64,000 bases of DNA from Afipia massiliensis (GCF_014203115.1 NZ_JACHIJ010000001.1:558001-622000), one strand, 5' to 3'. Positions 24,304 through 33,261 are shown, counted from the stretch's first letter. The notes: a model not told the origin generated them from the sequence alone. Translations and numbers: made by a program.

Positions 24304-26169
24304 ATGTCCACTAAGACTGACGATCTGCCGCTCGCGGCCGACTTCGCCCCTGCCTCCCGCGATGACTGGCGGAAGCTGGCCGATGGCGTCCTCAAAGGCG
24401 CGCCGTTCGAAAAGCTGGTCGGCAAGACTTACGATGGGCTGCGGATCGATCCGATCTATGAGCGCGCGCGCGATGCAACAGCCATTCCCGCTCGTCTTGC
24501 CGGCGCACCATGGCAGATCATGCAGCGTGTGGATCACCCCGATGCCGCGATCGCCAACGCTCAGGCGCTTCATGATCTTGAGAACGGCGCGACAGGCCTG
24601 ACCATCGTCTTCGCAGGTGCCAATGCCGCGCGGGGATTTGGTTTGCCGCCGACCAAGGAAGCGCTGGCGCGTGTCCTCGATGGTATCTACCTCGACGCCG
24701 GCATCGGCATTGAGTTCGAAATCGGTCCGCAGTCGCGCGACATGGGACAGCACCTCGCCGAACTGCTGGCCGCGCGAAAGATCGCGCCCTCAACAGTGAA
24801 TGTCCGCTTTGGTCTCGATCCGATCGGCGGCGGTGGCGTGCGCGGCAGCAGCCACGGCAGCTGGGATTCGATCGCAAAGGTGTTCGGCGGAAAGATTACG
24901 CAACTCGCAAAGATCGGATTCCGCGGCCCGTTCGCTCCTGCCGATGGCCGGGTGATCCACGACGCAGGCGGTTCGGAAGCACAGGAACTGGCTTGCGTCC
25001 TCGCCGTCGGTGTCGCCTATCTGCGGGCGCTGGAAGCTGCCGGCATCGCACTCGACGCCGCACGGCGAATGGTCTACGCGCGCCTCAGCGCTGACGCCGA
25101 CCAGTTTCTTACCATGGCGAAATTCCGCGCGTTGCGGCTGCTGTGGGCGCGGATCGAGCAAAGCTGCGGACTGACACCCGAGCCGATGTTCGTTGTGGCG
25201 GAAACCTCGTGGCGGATGCTGACGCAGCGCGATCCCGACGTGAACATGCTGCGCGCGACCATCGCCGCATTCTCGGCAGGACTCGGCGGCGCCAACAGCA
25301 TCAGCGTCCTCCCGCACACGCTGGCGCTCGGATTGCCGGATGCTTTCGCCCGCCGTGTCGCGCGAAACACCCAGCTTGTGCTGCTGGAAGAATCCAATCT
25401 CGACAAGGTGTCGGACCCGGCCGCTGGATCGGGCGGCATCGAGACCCTGACCAGACAGCTTTGCGACGCCGCCTGGACGCAGTTTCAGGAAATCGAAAAG
25501 GCCGGCGGTGCATTTGCAGCACTTGAGAAGAATGTCATTCAGTCGAAAGTCGCCGCCGTGCGCACCGCGCGCGATGTCAATATCGCCAAGCGCAAGGACA
25601 TTCTGACCGGGGCCAGCGAATTCCCGAACCTGAACGAGAAAAAACCCGCAGTGCTTGATGTAAAGCCCGCGGTTCTGCCGTCATCGGATGAGGTCGTCAC
25701 GACGTTTGATGCGCTCGCGCCCATTCGTCTGGCCGCATCGTTTGAGAAACTGCGCGATGCCTCGGATCAAATGCTGGCGAAATCCGGCAAGCGCCCGGCG
25801 GTATTCCTCGCCAATCTCGGCACGCCAGCGGATTTTACCGCGCGAGCAACATTCGCGAAGAGCTTCTTTGAGACTGGCGGCATCGAAGCTCCCGGCAACG
25901 ACGGCTTTTCCGATCCAGCTGCGCTCACGGCCGCCTTCACGGCTTCCGGCGCAAACCTCGTTTGTCTTTGTTCCTCCGACAAGGTCTACGCGATGCAGGC
26001 CGTTGCCGCGTCGCAGGCCCTTCACGCCGCGGGCGCGAAGCATATCTATCTCGCAGGCCGGCCCGGCGAACTCGAAGCCACGCTGCGGGCTGCGGGTGTC
26101 GGCGAGTTTATTTTTGCCGGAGGCGATGCCCTCGCAATGCTCAAGGCGGCCTACGAACGTATGGGGTGA
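24304..26169 (+). CDS. mutA: Methylmalonyl-CoA mutase small subunit
   Basis: 621 aa, the usual size. It resembles the large subunit barrel (DDWRKLADGVLKGAPFEKLV, TYDGLRIDPIYERA, MLRATIAAFSAGLGGANSIS, and NTQLVLLEESNLDKVSDPAAGSGG). Its C-terminal flavodoxin-like domain lacks the DxHxxG cobalamin ligand motif, as expected for the non-catalytic subunit of the heterodimer. With MutB it interconverts methylmalonyl-CoA and succinyl-CoA in propionate metabolism. A GGGAG precedes the ATG. The partner gene is at 26683, separated by a GFA-family gene that starts 4 bp after this stop. Confidence 0.93.
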   Translation: MSTKTDDLPLAADFAPASRDDWRKLADGVLKGAPFEKLVGKTYDGLRIDPIYERARDATAIPARLAGAPWQIMQRVDHPDAAIANAQALHDLENGATGLTIVFAGANAARGFGLPPTKEALARVLDGIYLDAGIGIEFEIGPQSRDMGQHLAELLAARKIAPSTVNVRFGLDPIGGGGVRGSSHGSWDSIAKVFGGKITQLAKIGFRGPFAPADGRVIHDAGGSEAQELACVLAVGVAYLRALEAAGIALDAARRMVYARLSADADQFLTMAKFRALRLLWARIEQSCGLTPEPMFVVAETSWRMLTQRDPDVNMLRATIAAFSAGLGGANSISVLPHTLALGLPDAFARRVARNTQLVLLEESNLDKVSDPAAGSGGIETLTRQLCDAAWTQFQEIEKAGGAFAALEKNVIQSKVAAVRTARDVNIAKRKDILTGASEFPNLNEKKPAVLDVKPAVLPSSDEVVTTFDALAPIRLAASFEKLRDASDQMLAKSGKRPAVFLANLGTPADFTARATFAKSFFETGGIEAPGNDGFSDPAALTAAFTASGANLVCLCSSDKVYAMQAVAASQALHAAGAKHIYLAGRPGELEATLRAAGVGEFIFAGGDALAMLKAAYERMG

Positions 26170-26173
26170 AGCC

Positions 26174-26638
26174 ATGAAGGAACGAGTTCCCGTTCTCACC
26201 GGCGGTTGCCAATGTGGCGCTGTGCGTTTTGCGTCCTACTCCAAACCGGGACGGATCAGCGTCTGCCACTGCCGGATGTGCCAGAAGGCGGTGGCCGGGC
26301 CGTTCGCATCGTTCGTTGAAATACCGCATGGCGATTTCGCGTGGACGCGCGGCGCGCCGGCGACGTTTCGCTCGTCATCGATGGCGGAGCGCGATTTTTG
26401 CGCGGCCTGCGGAACGCCGCTGAGCTATCGCAAAGTTGACGGTACGGTGATCGAGCTGTTGACCGGTGCTTTCGATCGGCCGGATCACGTCATTCCAACC
26501 TATCAAATCGGCGTTGAATCGAAGCTTGCCTGGATCAGCCATCTGCACAACCTTCCCGGCAAGACAACCTCGGAAGCTGCCGGTTCTGCCGAAGCCGGCA
26601 GCATTGTCAGCTATCAGCATCCAGACCATAATACGTAG
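26174..26638 (+). CDS. GFA family (CENP-V/GFA domain) zinc protein
   Basis: 154 aa from the ATG giving MKERVPVLTGGCQCGAVRFA. The zinc-binding cysteine sets of the GFA fold are all present: GGCQCGAVRF, VCHCRMCQKAVAGPF and FCAACGTPLSYR. The family is named after a glutathione-dependent formaldehyde-activating enzyme, but most members have unknown chemistry. It starts 4 bp after mutA and ends 44 bp before mutB, so it is almost certainly co-transcribed with the mutase genes; a role in thiol or aldehyde handling linked to propionyl-CoA metabolism is only an inference. Confidence 0.9.
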   Translation: MKERVPVLTGGCQCGAVRFASYSKPGRISVCHCRMCQKAVAGPFASFVEIPHGDFAWTRGAPATFRSSSMAERDFCAACGTPLSYRKVDGTVIELLTGAFDRPDHVIPTYQIGVESKLAWISHLHNLPGKTTSEAAGSAEAGSIVSYQHPDHNT

Positions 26639-26682
26639 CCGCGCGTCGCCGCGATGATTGCGCGCAAACCTGAGACAGCAGA

Positions 26683-28842
26683 ATGACCCGCATTCCGAAT
26701 TTCGCAGACGTTGCATTCGAACCCGCTGCCATCACGGGCGGCGAAAGCAGCGCTGCACCGTGGCTGACACCCGAAGGCCTTCTGGTGAAGCCCGGCTACT
26801 CCGAGGCCGATCTGCAAGGCATCGACTTCCTCGACACCTGGCCCGGCATCGCGCCCTATCTGCGCGGCCCCTACCCGACCATGTATGTCAACCAGCCGTG
26901 GACCGTACGTCAGTATGCAGGCTTCTCGACGGCGGAAGACTCTAACGCCTTCTATCGCCGCAACCTCGCGGCGGGTCAAAAGGGCCTTTCGGTCGCTTTC
27001 GATCTCGCCACCCATCGCGGCTATGACTCCGATCATCCCCGCGTGTCCGGCGACGTCGGCATGGCCGGCGTGGCGATCGATTCCATCTACGACATGCGCA
27101 CGCTGTTCGCCGGCATTCCGCTCGATCAGATGAGCGTGTCGATGACCATGAACGGTGCGGTGTTGCCGATCCTCGCGCTGTTCGTGGCTGCTGCCGAGGA
27201 ACAGGGCGTGCCGCCGGAAAAACTGTCGGGAACGATTCAGAACGACATTCTGAAAGAGTTCATGGTGCGTAACACCTACATCTATCCGCCGACGCCATCG
27301 ATGCGGATCATCTCCGACATTTTCGCATACACGTCGCAGAAGATGCCGAAGTACAATTCGATTTCCATTTCCGGCTATCACATGCAGGAAGCCGGCGCGA
27401 CGCAGGATCTTGAGCTCGCCTATACGCTGGCCGACGGCGTCGAGTATCTCCGCGCCGGATTGGCCGCCGGACTCGATGTCGATCGCTTCGCGCCGCGACT
27501 GTCGTTCTTCTGGGCCATCGGCATGAACTTCTTCATGGAAGTTGCCAAGATGCGCGCCGCCCGGCTGCTGTGGGCCAAGCTCCTGAAGCCGTTCAATCCC
27601 AAGGACCCGCGCTCGCTGTCGCTGCGCACGCATTGCCAGACCTCGGGCTGGTCGCTCACCGCGCAGGATGTGTTCAACAACGTGGTTCGCACCAATATCG
27701 AAGCGATGGCAGCGACGCAGGGTCATACCCAGTCGCTGCACACCAACGCACTCGATGAGGCGCTGGCCCTGCCGACGGATTTCTCCGCGCGCATCGCGCG
27801 CAACACTCAGCTGTTCCTGCAGCAGGAAAGCGGCACCACGCGGATCATCGATCCATGGGGCGGTTCCTATTATGTGGAGCGCCTGACCCACGATCTCGCT
27901 GCCAAGGCATGGGCGCATATTCAGGAAGTCGAGGAACTCGGCGGCATGGCCAAGGCCATCGAGGCCGGCGTTCCCAAACTGCGGATCGAGGAAGCCTCCG
28001 CCAAGACGCAGGCGCGCATCGATGCCGGGAAGCAGTCCGTGATCGGCGTCAACAAGTACAAGCCCGAGAACGAAGCCGCGATCGACGTACTCAAGGTGGA
28101 GAACTCCACCGTGCGCCGCCTGCAGATCGACAAGCTGTCGCGCCTTCGCTCCGAGCGGAAGCAGGCGGACGTCGATGCGGCGCTCGCGGCGCTGACCCGC
28201 AGCGCAGGCGACGGCAACGGCAACCTTCTGGCGCTCGCCATCGATGCGGCGCGCGCGAAAGCCACGGTCGGCGAAATTTCCGACGCGATGGAAAAGGTGT
28301 TTGGCCGTCATCGCGCCGAAATCAAATCCATTACCGGCGTTTACAAACGCGAGGCCGCCACCATGTCCGACCGGGTCGAAAAACTTGCAGCTCTTATCGA
28401 TGCGTTCGAGGATGCGGAAGGCCGCCGCCCACGCATTCTGGTCGCAAAGATCGGTCAGGATGGCCATGACCGCGGGCAAAAGGTGATTGCCTCGGCTTTC
28501 GCTGACGTCGGGTTCGACGTCGATATCGGGCCGCTGTTCGCGACAGCCGACGAAGCAGCACGTCAGGCGGTCGAGAACGACGTTCACATGCTCGGGCTGT
28601 CGTCGCTGGCAGCAGCGCACCTCACCGCCGTGCCGGAATTGAAGGAAGCGCTGAAGAAGCGCGGCCGCGAGGACATCATGATTATTATCGGCGGCGTGAT
28701 CCCGCCGCAGGATTACGATGAACTCTACAAGGCGGGCGCCGAAGCGATCTTCCCGCCGGGCACCGTGATCGCGGACGCGGCGGAAGAACTGATCCGCAAG
28801 CTCAACGTGCGGCTCGGGCATTCCAGCGAAGCGGCGGAGTGA
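26683..28842 (+). CDS. mutB: Methylmalonyl-CoA mutase large (catalytic) subunit
   Basis: 719 aa. N-terminal TIM-barrel domain: [20 protein letters not shown] (substrate-binding region), [20 protein letters not shown] and [17 protein letters not shown]-terminal B12 domain (about 580-719) with the cobalamin ligand motif [13 protein letters not shown] (His near residue 594) and the [15 protein letters not shown] stretch. The adenosylcobalamin-dependent enzyme converts (R)-methylmalonyl-CoA to succinyl-CoA. The stop is 24 bp before meaB. No cobalamin riboswitch was noticed in the short upstream gap. Confidence 0.97.
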   Translation: MTRIPNFADVAFEPAAITGGESSAAPWLTPEGLLVKPGYSEADLQGIDFLDTWPGIAPYLRGPYPTMYVNQPWTVRQYAGFSTAEDSNAFYRRNLAAGQKGLSVAFDLATHRGYDSDHPRVSGDVGMAGVAIDSIYDMRTLFAGIPLDQMSVSMTMNGAVLPILALFVAAAEEQGVPPEKLSGTIQNDILKEFMVRNTYIYPPTPSMRIISDIFAYTSQKMPKYNSISISGYHMQEAGATQDLELAYTLADGVEYLRAGLAAGLDVDRFAPRLSFFWAIGMNFFMEVAKMRAARLLWAKLLKPFNPKDPRSLSLRTHCQTSGWSLTAQDVFNNVVRTNIEAMAATQGHTQSLHTNALDEALALPTDFSARIARNTQLFLQQESGTTRIIDPWGGSYYVERLTHDLAAKAWAHIQEVEELGGMAKAIEAGVPKLRIEEASAKTQARIDAGKQSVIGVNKYKPENEAAIDVLKVENSTVRRLQIDKLSRLRSERKQADVDAALAALTRSAGDGNGNLLALAIDAARAKATVGEISDAMEKVFGRHRAEIKSITGVYKREAATMSDRVEKLAALIDAFEDAEGRRPRILVAKIGQDGHDRGQKVIASAFADVGFDVDIGPLFATADEAARQAVENDVHMLGLSSLAAAHLTAVPELKEALKKRGREDIMIIIGGVIPPQDYDELYKAGAEAIFPPGTVIADAAEELIRKLNVRLGHSSEAAE

Positions 28843-28866
28843 GCAACGGGTGGCACACTGTCATCC

Positions 28867-29859
28867 ATGCCGGCTCACGCGATGAATTCCGACAGCGCGT
28901 CCCGCCTCGCCTCCGACGTGCGCTCCGGCGACCGCGCCGCACTCGCGCGCGCCATCACCTTGATCGAAAGCCGCCGTGCCGACCATCAGGCGCAGGCGCG
29001 CGAGCTGGTGCAGGCGTTGCTGCCGCTCACCGGCAAAGCGGTTCGCGTCGGGATCACCGGCTCTCCGGGCGTCGGCAAATCCACCACCATCGATGCACTC
29101 GGCATGGCGCTGATCGCCAAGGGCCACAAGGTCGCGGTGCTGGCGGTCGACCCGTCGTCTGCGCGCACCGGCGGTTCGATCCTTGGCGACAAGACGCGAA
29201 TGGCGCTGCTTTCCGCCGAGGACAATGCGTTCATCCGCCCTTCCCCGTCGTCCGGCACGCTCGGCGGCGTCGCTGCCAAGACCCGCGAGGCGATGCTGTT
29301 GTGCGAAGCTGCCGGCTTCGACGTGGTGCTGGTGGAGACGGTCGGTATCGGCCAGTCGGAAACGGCTGTCTGCGACATGACCGATTTCTTCCTGGCGCTG
29401 ATGCTGCCGGGCGCAGGCGACGAATTGCAGGGCATCAAGAAAGGCCTCGTCGAGCTTGCCGACATGATCGCCGTCAATAAGGCCGACGGCGACAACCTCA
29501 AGCGAGCGAAAGCCGCCGCCGCCGAATACAACGCCGCGCTTCATATTCTCGCGCCGCGCTCCGAACACTGGTTTCCGCCGGTCCTCACCTATTCTGCGCT
29601 GACCGGCGATGGAATCGAGGCCGTGTGGGAGAAAGTTCTCGCACATCGCACCGCGATGATTGCGTCCGGCGACTTCGAGACCCGGCGGCGTCACCAGCAG
29701 GTCAAGTGGATGTGGACCATCCTCGAGGACCGGCTGCACGCGCGGCTGCGCTCCGATCCGGCGATCCGCGCCAAGGTGAAGCAGACCGAGGCCGCCGTTG
29801 CCAACGGCCGCATGACGCCCGCGCTCGCAGCGGAAACAATTTCGGCGCTGCTGGACTAG
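28867..29859 (+). CDS. meaB: Methylmalonyl-CoA mutase-associated GTPase MeaB
   Basis: 330 aa (a second ATG 15 nt downstream gives MNSDSASRL and may be the true start). MeaB is a SIMIBI-class GTPase that gates cofactor delivery to methylmalonyl-CoA mutase and protects it. Visible: the P-loop GSPGVGKSTTIDALG, VDPSSARTGGSILGDKTRM, switch DVVLVETVGIGQSE and the NKAD guanine motif in IAVNKADGDN. It completes the mutase operon. Its final codon and stop (GACTAG) run into the left CTAG of repeat element B, so an insertion of that element has probably supplied the present stop codon. Confidence 0.95.
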   Translation: MPAHAMNSDSASRLASDVRSGDRAALARAITLIESRRADHQAQARELVQALLPLTGKAVRVGITGSPGVGKSTTIDALGMALIAKGHKVAVLAVDPSSARTGGSILGDKTRMALLSAEDNAFIRPSPSSGTLGGVAAKTREAMLLCEAAGFDVVLVETVGIGQSETAVCDMTDFFLALMLPGAGDELQGIKKGLVELADMIAVNKADGDNLKRAKAAAAEYNAALHILAPRSEHWFPPVLTYSALTGDGIEAVWEKVLAHRTAMIASGDFETRRRHQQVKWMWTILEDRLHARLRSDPAIRAKVKQTEAAVANGRMTPALAAETISALLD

Positions 29860-30020
29860 TGTGGTGGTTCGCAAGTCCGTAGTATTTACTCAGCACGCCC
29901 ATTTACGGACTTGCGAACCAAAACCACACTAGAATTGTTATTTTCTAGTGTCCCTTTTGAATCCGAAGTTCGCTATGGAACGCGCTGCAAATGAGGCGAA
30001 CTTCGGATTCAGGACACTAG
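29856..30020. repeat. Paired CTAG-bounded hairpin element, copy B
   Basis: Two imperfect palindromes, 29856-29932 and 29945-30020, are bounded by CTAG and joined by a 12-bp A/T-rich linker. Arms of the first use GGTTCGCAAGTCCGTA and of the second GAATCCGAAGTTCGC. The arm bulges (3-4 nt) lie next to the linker side in both, exactly as in copy A at 15988-16154, although the arm sequences differ. The left CTAG supplies the meaB stop codon, and the right CTAG ends 2 bp before the ATG of the next gene. Confidence 0.85.
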
Positions 30021-30022
30021 TG

Positions 30023-30682
30023 ATGGGCGACAAGCCGCGCATTCTCGTCACCGGCTTTCAGCCCTTCCCGGGCGCTCCTTACAATCCGACAGAAAAGCTG
30101 GTCGAAAGGCTGCTGCGCCTGCGCCGCCCGGCGCTCGACAGTATCGAGCGGATCGGACATGTTTTCCCGGTGACCTACAGCGCCGTCGATCGCGAATTGC
30201 CCGCGCTGATCGCAACTCATCGCCCCGATGCACTGCTGATGTTCGGCCTCGCGACCCGCACACCTTTCGTTCGCATCGAGACCCGCGCGCGCAACACCGT
30301 CACCCAGATCTGGCCCGATGCCGAACATGCTCAGGTTCGCAGCCGGACCATCGTCAACAGCCCGGATTCAACGCAGCGTTTCGGATCGCACACGCTCAGG
30401 CTGCTCCGCGCCGCGCAACGAACCGGTGTAGATGCCCGCGTCTCGCTGAGCGCCGGATATTATCTCTGCAACTATCTGAGCTGGCGCGCCATCGAAGCCA
30501 CCCATGTCAGCGGCGGCCCTCGCCTCGCCGCTTTCCTCCATGTGCCGCTGGTGCCGCGCGGCACAGTGGAACGCCGCGCAGGTTCGCCGAACCGGGTGAC
30601 CTTCGAGCAACTGGTCGATGCGGGCGAAGCGATGCTGATGGAAATGGCGGGACTTGCAATTCGCTCACGCCTTTGCGGCTAA
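30023..30682 (+). CDS. Pyroglutamyl-peptidase I-like protein (C15 family)
   Basis: 219 aa from the ATG giving MGDKPRILVTGFQPFPGAPY; the longer open frame is translated repeat element B and is rejected. C15 features: the ILVTGFQPFPGAPYNPTEKL start, FGLATRTPFVRIETRARN, the catalytic Cys near residue 149 in SAGYYLCNYLSWRAIE and the His near 173 in AAFLHVPLVP. The family removes N-terminal pyroglutamate from peptides in the cytosol; sequence drift around the motifs means the substrate could differ. The start is separated from repeat element B by 2 bp, so its original promoter or leader has been replaced or overwritten. Confidence 0.85.
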   Translation: MGDKPRILVTGFQPFPGAPYNPTEKLVERLLRLRRPALDSIERIGHVFPVTYSAVDRELPALIATHRPDALLMFGLATRTPFVRIETRARNTVTQIWPDAEHAQVRSRTIVNSPDSTQRFGSHTLRLLRAAQRTGVDARVSLSAGYYLCNYLSWRAIEATHVSGGPRLAAFLHVPLVPRGTVERRAGSPNRVTFEQLVDAGEAMLMEMAGLAIRSRLCG

Positions 30683-31077
30683 TCGTAACCCGTCCCCGGT
30701 CGGCTTCCGGGAATTTCAAAATTCCGGAATCGCGCGGGCAGATATTGCCGCTGCAAGCCGTCGATAATCTCGTGCTTGCGGATCGTGACACCCATCGGGG
30801 GCCATTCCTTTTCCTTTTCGACCACATCTACGACAAGCACGATTTCCCAGCCCGGATAGTCGTCGAGGAAACGGTGAGCCGCCTTGACGATTGCGGGAGT
30901 CAGCAAGTCAAGATTAAAAAGATAGACGTAATGCCTCCGCCAACCATAGTTGTCATCAACGACCCAGAAGTCGCCTCGGCCGCATGCGTCTTCAGTGCCA
31001 TAGTGCTTAAAAAAATTGACAAGCTGGCGATAGAGCCGGCTCCATATCTTGTCTCTTCTGTCGTCTTCAGCGGTCAT
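30679..31077 (-). CDS. Putative immunity protein of the adjacent toxin
   Basis: 132 aa, acidic and aromatic-rich (GDFWVVDDNYGWRRHYVYLF, NLDLLTPAIVKAAHRFLDDY, PGWEIVLVVDVVEKEKEWPP), ending IIDGLQRQYLPARF. This compact alpha/beta layout without signal or membrane segments is what immunity proteins of polymorphic toxins look like, but I cannot name a family. It starts 11 bp after the stop of the HNH-like toxin candidate (toxin first, immunity second), and GC content is visibly lower than in the flanks. It converges with the pyroglutamyl peptidase gene, overlapping by 4 bp. Confidence 0.6.
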   Translation of the reverse strand: MTAEDDRRDKIWSRLYRQLVNFFKHYGTEDACGRGDFWVVDDNYGWRRHYVYLFNLDLLTPAIVKAAHRFLDDYPGWEIVLVVDVVEKEKEWPPMGVTIRKHEIIDGLQRQYLPARFRNFEIPGSRPGTGYD

Positions 31078-31088
31078 AGTTTTGCCCC

Positions 31089-31694
31089 CTATTCCCTGCC
31101 GCGAAAGTACCGAAGGCTGCGCATGATCTCGCGCATATATACGCGTCTGTTGAATTGGCGGATCCTGGGTTCGTCTGACCTCCTGATTTCGGAGGCAAAA
31201 GACCTGGCCTCATCCGGCGTCATTTGCCCCCTTCCGATACTATTGTTTTTCATGAAGCGATCGAGCGCCTCTTCAACCGCATCATTGTACTCACGGTGCA
31301 TGGTGTCATATCGATTGCTCGTCGGGTCCTTCAATTGCCCGGTCGTTTCCTTCTTAAAAATCTCCAATACCTCGGAAGTAAAACCATACTTTTCCTTTCC
31401 GAAAACACCCCGTGGCACAAAGTGATGTCCATCCGCGGCCGCATATTCCGCGCCAAGTATCCAACCATCAGGCGTCGCATCCGATATGATGCGGGAATCA
31501 TTGATACCTTCACCTCTGGCAATTTTCCGACGATTTTCGTCCGTCCATCGGCCATGCTCATCACGCGGCTGAGCCGGATTGAAGTTGGCCTTTAACGCTC
31601 GCACCAATCTGCGGAATTTCAATTCCCATAGGACGCTGACAAGCTGGAATTTCAGTTCAGCAAGGAGAGTCCTTTCTTCGTTCACCCCTGTCAT
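31089..31694 (-). CDS. Putative HNH/Endo VII-like toxin, stand-alone
   Basis: 201 aa. N-terminal 40 residues are helical and basic without an export signal, then comes NFNPAQPRDEHGRWTDENRR, a linker phrase common in alphaproteobacterial toxin and phage-related proteins. The C-terminal domain has YAAADGHHFVPRGVFGK (paired His as in HNH/AHH nuclease toxins) and, later, SNRYDTMHREYNDAVEE, which could supply the Asn and His of the fold. This suggests a metal-dependent nuclease toxin; it is inferred from motif pattern only. The downstream gene is the likely immunity protein. GC content in one counted line is 47%, below the flanking genes, suggesting transfer. An inverted repeat lies just upstream. 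Confidence 0.55.
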   Translation of the reverse strand: MTGVNEERTLLAELKFQLVSVLWELKFRRLVRALKANFNPAQPRDEHGRWTDENRRKIARGEGINDSRIISDATPDGWILGAEYAAADGHHFVPRGVFGKEKYGFTSEVLEIFKKETTGQLKDPTSNRYDTMHREYNDAVEEALDRFMKNNSIGRGQMTPDEARSFASEIRRSDEPRIRQFNRRVYMREIMRSLRYFRGRE

Positions 31695-31718
31695 CCGATC
31701 TCTCTCACCTCAATTATT

Positions 31719-31748
31719 CAGAATATAGTCCTGTAGGAATATATTCTG
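31719..31748. promoter_or_regulatory. Inverted repeat upstream of the toxin gene
   Basis: CAGAATATA (31719-31727) and TATATTCTG (31740-31748) are perfect 9-bp inverted arms with a 12-bp centre, in A/T-rich DNA 25-54 bp upstream of the toxin candidate start. The position and symmetry suit an operator overlapping its promoter; no regulator gene is adjacent. Confidence 0.5.
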
Positions 31749-31927
31749 ATACTCAAGAGTATTTGCTCTCAGGCTTGTCGATTACTTCATTGACGGAAAC
31801 GGCCTAACGACCGACGGACGACCTCGGCCTCATTCCCAATTCCGTCTGGCAGCCATTCGGGAAGCGGCGTTGTGCGTCGCAATATCGCGACCTAAATGAA
31901 GACCTCCTCTTTGCGAGCGATTTCTTC

Positions 31928-33175
31928 ATGACCGATACCAGTGCCAACGCTTGGGTTTCATCGACCCATCGCCCGATGGGCTTTCGCGAGTTCGTGGCCA
32001 TCGTGGCTGCGATCATGGCGCTCAATCCGCTGGCCATGGACCTGATGCTACCTGCCCTGCCTGACGTGGCCTCGGCATTCCACATCAGCAACGCCAACCG
32101 GGTGCAGGCCGTCCTGTCCGTGTTCCTGACCGGCTTCGGAGCGGGCCAGTTCATCATCGGGCCGCTGGCCGATCGTTTCGGGCGTCGGCCGGTCCTGATC
32201 GGCGGATTGATCGTCTACGGTATCGCCAGCCTGCTCGCGATCATCGCGCCATCCTTCGAGACGCTTTTGCTTGCGCGCGGATTGCAGGGATTGAGCACCG
32301 CGGCGGCGCGGGTGATCGCCACGTCCATCGTGCGCGACTGCTACAGCGGCCGCCGCATGGCGAGCGTGATGTCGCTGGCCATGATGATCTTCATTTCGGT
32401 GCCGGTGATCGCGCCGTCATTCGGCCAGGCCATCATGCTGCTCGCGGAATGGCACGGAATTTTCATCGTGCTGCTGGTCTATGGCGTGCTGACGCTGAGC
32501 TGGATCATCGTCCGCCTGCCGGAAACATTGCCGCTCACCGAGCGCAAATCCCTCGCCGTCGGCGCGGTGGCGAACAACTTTCTTCAGACAATAAAGAACC
32601 CGCAGACCTTTGGTTACGCATTAGCCGCCGGCAGCGTGCAGGGCATCTTGTTCGGTTACGTCTTGTCGTCGCAGCAGATCTTCACGGGCATCTACGGGCT
32701 CGGCCACTACTTCCCGCTCGCCTTCGCCGCGATTGCCATCGGGATCGCGGTCGCCGGCTTCCTGAATTCACGGATTGTCGGCCGCTACGGCATGCGCATG
32801 ATCTCTCATATCGCCCTCGTCGGCCAACTGGCTATCGCCGCCGTCATGCTGGCTGCAGCACTCACCGGCTGGCTTTCGCTCTCCCTGTTCATGATCCTCG
32901 CCGCAGCCAGCCTCTTTACATTCGGGTTGATGTTTTCCAATTTTGCCGCACTGGCGATGGAGCCTCAGGGACATATCGCAGGAACAGCCTCGTCACTGTT
33001 CGGATCGATCACAACGCTGATCGGAATCGCGATCGGCACCGCGATCGGCCAGTACTATGACGGCACGCTGGTTCCACTCGCGACCGGCGGGTTGCTGAGT
33101 TCGTTGGTGGCGCTTGCCGTCGTGTTCGTGGTGGAAAAAGGCCGTCTGTTCACGCCGCACAACGCGCCGATTTGA
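31928..33175 (+). CDS. Bcr/CflA family multidrug efflux transporter (MFS)
   Basis: 415 aa with 12 hydrophobic segments. Family hallmarks: the first helix MALNPLAMDLMLPALPDVAS, the A-motif loop GPLADRFGRRPVLIGG between helices 2 and 3, GLQGLSTAAARVIATSIVRD and the long cytosolic loop after helix 6 with RLPETLPLTERK. Bcr/CflA members export drugs such as bicyclomycin or chloramphenicol by proton antiport; the substrate here is unknown. The start ATG is at the first conserved-looking position. Monocistronic, between the toxin-like pair and the TIGR03808 gene. Confidence 0.92.
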   Translation: MTDTSANAWVSSTHRPMGFREFVAIVAAIMALNPLAMDLMLPALPDVASAFHISNANRVQAVLSVFLTGFGAGQFIIGPLADRFGRRPVLIGGLIVYGIASLLAIIAPSFETLLLARGLQGLSTAAARVIATSIVRDCYSGRRMASVMSLAMMIFISVPVIAPSFGQAIMLLAEWHGIFIVLLVYGVLTLSWIIVRLPETLPLTERKSLAVGAVANNFLQTIKNPQTFGYALAAGSVQGILFGYVLSSQQIFTGIYGLGHYFPLAFAAIAIGIAVAGFLNSRIVGRYGMRMISHIALVGQLAIAAVMLAAALTGWLSLSLFMILAAASLFTFGLMFSNFAALAMEPQGHIAGTASSLFGSITTLIGIAIGTAIGQYYDGTLVPLATGGLLSSLVALAVVFVVEKGRLFTPHNAPI

Positions 33176-33261
33176 GCGGTTCTCAAGCTCGATTCCATTA
33201 ACCCTACCATCGACAATCGTGCGCGAACGCGCGTGCGTGGGCATCGTTCGCTGTATTCCTG

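Noticed and set aside
26614-28821. Very long open frame antisense to mutB
   Set aside because: It is the codon-bias shadow of mutB. Its predicted protein is rich in Arg, His and Gly without domains, and mutB is certain.
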